From Streptomyces rishiriensis (GTDB taxonomy: Bacteria > Actinomycetota > Actinomycetes > Streptomycetales > Streptomycetaceae), in contig NZ_BEWA01000012.1 in the NCBI RefSeq assembly GCF_003112535.1, positions 372,001-436,000 on the forward strand: 64,000 nucleotides of DNA. The letters are read 5' to 3'. The notes beneath the pieces are model-generated. The model searched no databases. It saw only the letters and a list, made by a program, of their open reading frames with translations, and had not been told where the DNA came from. Below, piece after piece: positions 59,781 to 64,000 of the stretch (position 1 is its first letter; each line of letters opens with the position of its first letter). The translations under genes were made by a program, and so were the position numbers.

Positions 59781-60494
59781 ATGACTGCGCCCGTTCCCGA
59801 CGCGCCCACGGAGACGCCGGCCGCCGGCCGCGGTCCCGTGCCGCTCTCCCTGCCGCATCCGGTCAAGCCCAAGCTCCGCGGCTGGCTGCATCTCGGAATG
59901 TTTCCGGCCGCCCTCATCGCGGGTCTCGTGCTCACCGCCCTCGCCGACTCCACCCGTGGCCGCATCGCCTGCGGCGTCTACGCCCTCACCGCCTGCCTGC
60001 TGTTCGGCGTCAGCGCCCTGTACCACCGGGGCGACTGGAGCCCGCGCATGGACCGCGTCCTGCGCAGACTCGACCACGCGAACATCTTCCTGATCATCGC
60101 GGGCACCTACACCCCGCTCGCCCTGCTGCTCCTGCCGAGCTCCACCGGGCGCTGGCTGCTGTGGGGCATCTGGGCGGCGGCGCTCGCCGGGATCGCCTTC
60201 CGCGTCTTCTGGGTCGGCGCCCCGCGCTGGCTCTACACCCCCTGCTACATCGCGATGGGCTGGGCCGCCGTCTTCTTCCTGCCGGACTTCATGCGCACCG
60301 GCGGCGTCGCGGTGATGATCCTGGTGATCGTCGGCGGACTCCTCTACAGCGCGGGCGGCGTGATCTACGGCATCAAGCGCCCCAACCCCTCCCCGCGCTG
60401 GTTCGGCTTCCACGAGGTGTTCCACTCCCTGACGCTCGCCGCGTTCGTCGTGCACTACGTGGGCATCTCCCTGGTGGCGTACCGGCACGGATGA
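59781..60494 (+). CDS. hemolysin III/PAQR-family membrane protein
   Basis: A 237-residue protein with seven predicted membrane helices. Conserved PAQR residues are in FGVSALYHRGDW (His), RRLDHANIFLIIAGTYTPLA (Asp/His) and GFHEVFHSLTLAAFVVHYVG (two His), which bind zinc in this superfamily. Bacterial members are called hemolysin III, YqfA or TrhA and influence membrane lipid homeostasis rather than lysis. ATG 59781 is the supported start; an in-frame upstream extension covers the promoter. Confidence 0.93.
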   Translation: MTAPVPDAPTETPAAGRGPVPLSLPHPVKPKLRGWLHLGMFPAALIAGLVLTALADSTRGRIACGVYALTACLLFGVSALYHRGDWSPRMDRVLRRLDHANIFLIIAGTYTPLALLLLPSSTGRWLLWGIWAAALAGIAFRVFWVGAPRWLYTPCYIAMGWAAVFFLPDFMRTGGVAVMILVIVGGLLYSAGGVIYGIKRPNPSPRWFGFHEVFHSLTLAAFVVHYVGISLVAYRHG

Positions 60495-60519
60495 CGCGGC
60501 GGCGCCCTCCCCGCCTTCT

Positions 60520-60550
60520 CGGCCACGGCTCTTGAGCCGTGGCCGTTTTT
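60520..60550 (+). terminator. intrinsic terminator after the hemolysin-III gene
   Basis: CGGCCACGGCT pairs with AGCCGTGGCCG over a CTTG loop and is followed by TTTTT, a classic rho-independent terminator on the plus strand. Confidence 0.93.
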
Positions 60551-60573
60551 CGTGCGCCGGGAAACCCGAAATA

Positions 60574-60604
60574 TTGACACCGACATCCTTTTGATAGCTA
60601 CTGT
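60574..60604 (+). promoter_or_regulatory. promoter of the MFS-TetR operon
   Basis: TTGACA (60574-60579) and TACTGT (60599-60604) are 19 bases apart, and the ATG of the MFS gene follows six bases later, so the mRNA is probably leaderless. The outer TGACA and TGTCA ends form a wide dyad that could be the TetR operator. Confidence 0.6.
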
Positions 60605-60610
60605 CATTTC

Positions 60611-62197
60611 ATGGCCACTCTCACGAACGCGAACTCAGACGCGGTGGAACCCGACCCCCGCCGCTGGTGGGCCCTCGGCGCCCTCGTCGCCAGCATGCTC
60701 ACGCTCGGCTTCGACACGACGATCCTGAACGTGGCTCTGCCGACGATGGCCGAGCAGCTCGGCGCGAGCACGGGGCGCCAGCAGTGGATGGCGGACGCGT
60801 ACGTCGTCGTCTTCGCGGCCCTGATGCTTCCGGCCGGCCTCCTCGGCGACCGGTTCGGCCGACGCCGGATGCTGATCACCGGCCTCGGGATCTTCTTCGC
60901 GGGCTCACTGGTCGGCGCGCTGGCCGGGAACGTCGACGCCGTGATCGCCGCCCGCGCGGTGATGGGCGTGGGAGCCGCCCTGATCACCCCCCTCGCACTG
61001 TCCGTGCTGCCCTCGCTGTTCGCGCCCGGGGAGCGGACCAAGGCCGTCGGCATCGTCTCCGCGGGCTCCACACTCGGCCTGCCGCTCGGACCGATCATCG
61101 GCGGCTGGCTGCTCAACCACTTCTGGTGGGGCTCGGTCTTCCTGATCAACCTGCCCATGGCCGCGCTCGGCATCGCCGCCTGCGTGTTCCTGCTGCCCGA
61201 GACCCGCGACCCCGCCTCCCCGCGGGTGGACCTCGTCTCCGCCGCGCTCACCGCGGCCGGGCTCGGCGCCCTCGTCTACGCGATCATCGAGGCCCCCACC
61301 CGCGGCTGGGGCGACCCGCTGGTACTGGCCGTGATCGCGGCGGCGGCGGTCCTGATCACCACGCTGGTCCTGCGCGAACGGCGGGTGCAACGGCCCATGC
61401 TGGACATGACGCTGCTCGCCCACCGCGGCTTCCTGTTCAACACGCTCGCCGCGACCCTGGTGATGTTCGTCCTGTCCGGGCTGCTCTTCGTGCTGCCGCC
61501 CTACCTCCAGGTCGTCCTCGGCCACGACGCCCTCGGCACCGGGGTGCGGCTGCTGCCGATGATGGGCGGGCTGATGATCGCCGCGCGGGCCGCCCAGCCC
61601 GTCGTGGCCCGGTTCGGATCGCGCGGCGTGGTGAGCGCGGGGCTGGTGGTGCTGGCCTTCGCCGCGCTGCTGGGCAGCCGCACCACCGTCGACTCCGGTT
61701 ACGGCTTCACCGCGCTGTGGCTGTCGGTCGTCGGCTTCGGCTTCGGCTTCTCGGTCGTGCCCGCGATGTCGGGCGCCCTGGGCGCCCTGCCCGCCGACCG
61801 CGCCGGCAGCGGCTCCGGCCTGCTGATGACCCTGCGCCAGGTCGGCGGCGCCGTCGGCATCGCCCTGCTCGGCAGCCTGCTCGCGAGCGCCTTCCGCGAC
61901 CGGCTCGACGTCACCGGGCTGCCCGCCGGCGCCGCCGACACCGCCGAAGGCTCGGTGGTCGCCGCCCAGGTGATCGCCGAGAAGGCCCACGCGGCCGGAC
62001 TCGCCGCCTCCGCGAACGACGCCTACGTCCACGGCATGGACGTCGTCATGCTGGTGTGCGGGATCGCCGCCCTGGTCTCCGCGCTGCTGGCGGCCGCCTT
62101 CCTGCCCGGCGCCCGGCCCGGGCGGCCCGCCCGGGCCGCCGGATCGGAGGACTCCGCTCCCGGCATGGTGGACGCGAAGGCCGATGCCCGACAATGA
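60611..62197 (+). CDS. MFS drug exporter (DHA2, 14-helix)
   Basis: A 528-residue transporter of the drug:H+ antiporter-2 family. Fourteen helices are expected. Motifs: N-terminal LGFDTTILNVALPTMAEQLG, motif A DRFGRRRMLITGLG, motif C-like VSAGSTLGLPLGPIIGGWLL, and later LLMTLRQVGGAVGIALLGSL. It probably exports hydrophobic drugs or a secondary metabolite. It is coupled by ATGA to the following TetR gene, which should repress it. Confidence 0.94.
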   Translation: MATLTNANSDAVEPDPRRWWALGALVASMLTLGFDTTILNVALPTMAEQLGASTGRQQWMADAYVVVFAALMLPAGLLGDRFGRRRMLITGLGIFFAGSLVGALAGNVDAVIAARAVMGVGAALITPLALSVLPSLFAPGERTKAVGIVSAGSTLGLPLGPIIGGWLLNHFWWGSVFLINLPMAALGIAACVFLLPETRDPASPRVDLVSAALTAAGLGALVYAIIEAPTRGWGDPLVLAVIAAAAVLITTLVLRERRVQRPMLDMTLLAHRGFLFNTLAATLVMFVLSGLLFVLPPYLQVVLGHDALGTGVRLLPMMGGLMIAARAAQPVVARFGSRGVVSAGLVVLAFAALLGSRTTVDSGYGFTALWLSVVGFGFGFSVVPAMSGALGALPADRAGSGSGLLMTLRQVGGAVGIALLGSLLASAFRDRLDVTGLPAGAADTAEGSVVAAQVIAEKAHAAGLAASANDAYVHGMDVVMLVCGIAALVSALLAAAFLPGARPGRPARAAGSEDSAPGMVDAKADARQ

Positions 62198-62832
62198 GTT
62201 CCATGACGGCCGCACGCATCAGCCCTCCCGCCGACCACCCCCGACCGGGTCTGCGCGAGCGCAAGAAGATCAAGACCCGCGAGGCCATCCGCGCCGCGAC
62301 CTACGCGCTGGTCGAGGAACAGGGCTACGACGCCACGACGATCGACCAGATCGCCGAACGCGCCGAGGTGTCGCCGTCGACCGTCTTCCGCTACTTCCCG
62401 ACCAAGGAGGACATCGTCCTCACGGACGAGTACGACTCGGTCTTCCTGGAGGAACTGCGGGCCCGCCCGAAGGACGAGGCGTGGACGGACTCCATCCGCC
62501 ACGTGATGCTGGCGGCCGCCCGCGTCGGCGTCGAGGACGACCTCGAGGTGGCCAGGCTGCGCACCCGGCTGCTGGTGGACGTCCCGGCCGTGCGCTCGCG
62601 GATGATGGAGAGCATGTCGGTCACCGGCCGGATGCTGTGCGTCGCGATCGCCGAGCGCACCGGCCGCGACCCGGACTGCCTGGAGGTCCGCGTCCACGCG
62701 ATGTCGCTGATCGGAGGCCTGATGGAGACCTCCCTGTACTGGGCGGAGAAGGGTCACCAGGGCGACTTGGCCGCTCTCCTCGACCGCGCCCTGGACGTCA
62801 TGGAACACGGCCTGGGCCGGGAAAAGAGCTGA
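62194..62832 (+). CDS. TetR-family regulator of the MFS exporter
   Basis: A 212-residue regulator. The TetR helix-turn-helix is at about 27-75 (TREAIRAATYALVEEQGYDA, TIDQIAERAEVSPSTVFRYF). The C-terminal ligand domain is all-helical. ATG 62194 overlaps the MFS stop (ATGA), indicating a bicistronic efflux operon with product-inducible repression, the usual arrangement. Confidence 0.92.
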   Translation: MSSMTAARISPPADHPRPGLRERKKIKTREAIRAATYALVEEQGYDATTIDQIAERAEVSPSTVFRYFPTKEDIVLTDEYDSVFLEELRARPKDEAWTDSIRHVMLAAARVGVEDDLEVARLRTRLLVDVPAVRSRMMESMSVTGRMLCVAIAERTGRDPDCLEVRVHAMSLIGGLMETSLYWAEKGHQGDLAALLDRALDVMEHGLGREKS

Positions 62833-62865
62833 GCCCCGGCGGCGCCCCCGTGCCATCCTGACCAG

Positions 62866-63618
62866 GTGAACGCACACCGGATCCGCGTCGAAGTCGCGCC
62901 CGAGCTGGCCCTGTTCGTCCCGCACGCCCGGCGCGCCGGCGCCACCGACCTCGCCGTCGACGGCGTCTCCACCCTCGGCCATGTCGTCGAGTCGCTCGGC
63001 GTGCCCCTCACCGAGGTCGGCGCCCTGCTCGTCGACGGCCGGGAGACGCCCGTCTCGCACATCCCGGCCGACGGCGAGTCGGTGAGCGTGCGCCCGGTCG
63101 CCCGCCCCCAGCGGGTCCCGGGCGCCCCGCTGCGCTTCCTCCTCGACGTCCACCTCGGCACCCTCGCCCGCCGGCTGCGCCTGCTCGGCGTGGACGCGGC
63201 CTACGAGTCCACCGACATCGGCGACCCGGCCCTCGCCGCCCTCTCGGCAGCCGAACAACGGGTCATGCTCAGCCGCGACCGGGGTCTGCTGCGCCGCCGC
63301 GAACTGTGGGCCGGCGCCTACGTCTACAGCACCGCCCCCGAGGAACAACTCCGGGACGTCCTGGACCGGTTCGCCCCCGAGCTGCTCCCCTGGACCAGGT
63401 GCACCGCCTGCAACGGCCTGCTGCGGCAGGCCACCAAGGACGAGGTCGCCGACCAGCTGCGCCAAGGCACCCAGCAGTCCTACGACGTCTTCGCCCAGTG
63501 CCGCTCCTGCGGCCGCGCCTACTGGAAGGGCGCGCACCACGAGCAGCTGGTCGCCATCGTGGAACGCGCCCTGACGGAGTTCGCGAGCCGGCCGGAGCCG
63601 GGGCCCGTCAGCCGCTGA
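62866..63618 (+). CDS. Mut7-C domain protein with ubiquitin-like N-terminus
   Basis: A 250-residue protein. Residues about 1-85 are a ThiS/MoaD-like ubiquitin fold (VRVEVAPEL-type opening, GVPLTEVGALLVDGRETPVS). Residues about 95-240 are Mut7-C, a PIN-like nuclease fold with LLDVHLGTLARRLRLLGVDA, LSRDRGLLRRR and a zinc ribbon CTACNGLLR and CRSCGRAYWKG. Mut7-C proteins are predicted RNases. GTG 62866. Its end overlaps the end of the convergent YyaL-type gene by 11 bases. Confidence 0.92.
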   Translation: MNAHRIRVEVAPELALFVPHARRAGATDLAVDGVSTLGHVVESLGVPLTEVGALLVDGRETPVSHIPADGESVSVRPVARPQRVPGAPLRFLLDVHLGTLARRLRLLGVDAAYESTDIGDPALAALSAAEQRVMLSRDRGLLRRRELWAGAYVYSTAPEEQLRDVLDRFAPELLPWTRCTACNGLLRQATKDEVADQLRQGTQQSYDVFAQCRSCGRAYWKGAHHEQLVAIVERALTEFASRPEPGPVSR

Positions 63619-64000
63619 GCGCCTCGCGCAGTCGCACCGGGTCGGTGGTCGGGGCGTCGCAGGTGAAGCCGCGGCACACATAGGCGGCCGGCTCGCCGTC
63701 GACCAGCGGCCGGTCGGCGAGCAGCGGGAACTCGTCGCTGCCCGCCGCGCCGAACGCGACGACGGCGCCGGGCGCGGTGCCCAGAAGCGCCGTACGGTGC
63801 AGCTCCTTCGCGGCCCCGTCGTCCGGACCCGCGCCGACGACCGCGACCTCGCGCGGGCCGTCGAGCAGCGCCTCGGCCGCGGCCAGTCCCCAGCCGATGA
63901 ACCGGGGGACGCGCGGCCCGAGCGCCTTCACCACGCCCAACGCCCGTTCGGCAGCCGAACGATGGGGCTCCGAGCCGGTGTGCGCCGCATAGCCGAGCAA
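63608..64000 (-). CDS. YyaL/DUF255-type thioredoxin-domain protein, C-terminal part (5' truncated)
   Basis: The last 130 codons of a gene that starts beyond the right edge. The sequence ends the long (six/six)-helix barrel and the closing segment PLLADRPLVDGEPAAYVCRG, then FTCDAPTTDPVRLREALSG, which is the typical tail of spermatogenesis-associated/YyaL family proteins. Those have an N-terminal thioredoxin fold outside this window. Function is unsettled. The stop overlaps the convergent Mut7-C gene. Confidence 0.85.
   Translation of the reverse strand: MLGYAAHTGSEPHRSAAERALGVVKALGPRVPRFIGWGLAAAEALLDGPREVAVVGAGPDDGAAKELHRTALLGTAPGAVVAFGAAGSDEFPLLADRPLVDGEPAAYVCRGFTCDAPTTDPVRLREALSG

Noticed and set aside
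1..64000. prophage, IS element, CRISPR array, tRNA or rRNA
   Set aside because: No transposase or integrase motifs, no spaced repeats, no tRNA T-loop in a cloverleaf context, and no rRNA-like stretch were seen.

Overview
The window is high-GC actinobacterial chromosome and almost certainly Streptomyces. Evidence: extreme G/C at third codon positions, frequent GTG starts, 4-bp stop/start overlaps, a SpoIIE-type phosphatase fused to an ATP-binding domain, PhoH with an N-terminal PIN domain, paired secreted SLT hydrolases, a DasR-type (dre) operator on a chitinase gene, GTP-dependent PEP carboxykinase and a Gram-positive Tad pilus locus. I see no phage, IS element, CRISPR array, rRNA or tRNA. 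It looks like vertically inherited chromosome with a few accessory modules.

Layout. 1-6.8 kb: tail of a DUF402 protein, a SpoIIE/GAF/HATPase regulator, a class A penicillin-binding protein, and an SPFH protein coupled to a ribbon-helix-helix protein. 7-10.6 kb: PadR regulator plus ABC ATPase plus FtsX-like permease. 10.6-12.5 kb: two roadblock-like proteins and a PATAN (DUF4388)-like protein. 12.7-14.9 kb: oxyR divergent from ahpC-ahpD. 15-21 kb: AI-2E-type exporter, two tandem SLT-domain wall hydrolases, PhoH, UPP synthase. 21.3-23.2 kb: methyltransferase, DHFR-like reductase, DUF192 protein. 23.2-34.5 kb: a Tad/Flp locus with pilin, TadG/TadE-like proteins, TadA/B/C, CpaE- and CpaB-like proteins, an OmpA-domain protein, and a NarL-type two-component pair placed between the machinery genes and the pilin genes.

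34.8-42 kb: dre-controlled GH18 chitinase, a small zinc-ribbon gene with an apparent frameshift, an ECF sigma factor with a membrane-anchored partner, a secreted M14 carboxypeptidase and an acidic protein. 42-49 kb: a divergent catabolic locus (GntP permease, RidA, IclR regulator, KDG-type kinase, D-serine/D-threonine/D-glucosaminate-type PLP lyase, N-acyl-D-amino-acid-deacylase-type amidohydrolase). I suggest its parts together degrade (N-acyl-)D-glucosaminate to phosphorylated 2-keto-3-deoxygluconate. 49-52.7 kb: secreted serine protease, Pro/Ser-rich membrane protein, alanine-type aminotransferase, small unknown protein.

53-57.4 kb: a tight four-gene operon of a membrane-anchored substrate-binding protein, a TelA-family protein, a lipoprotein combining a substrate-binding domain with a von Willebrand A domain, and a small membrane protein. 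It has no transporter permease and is the best candidate here for an undescribed envelope-stress system. 57.6-64 kb: PEP carboxykinase, hemolysin-III/PAQR protein, MFS drug exporter with its TetR regulator, a Mut7-C protein and the end of a YyaL-type thioredoxin-fold protein.
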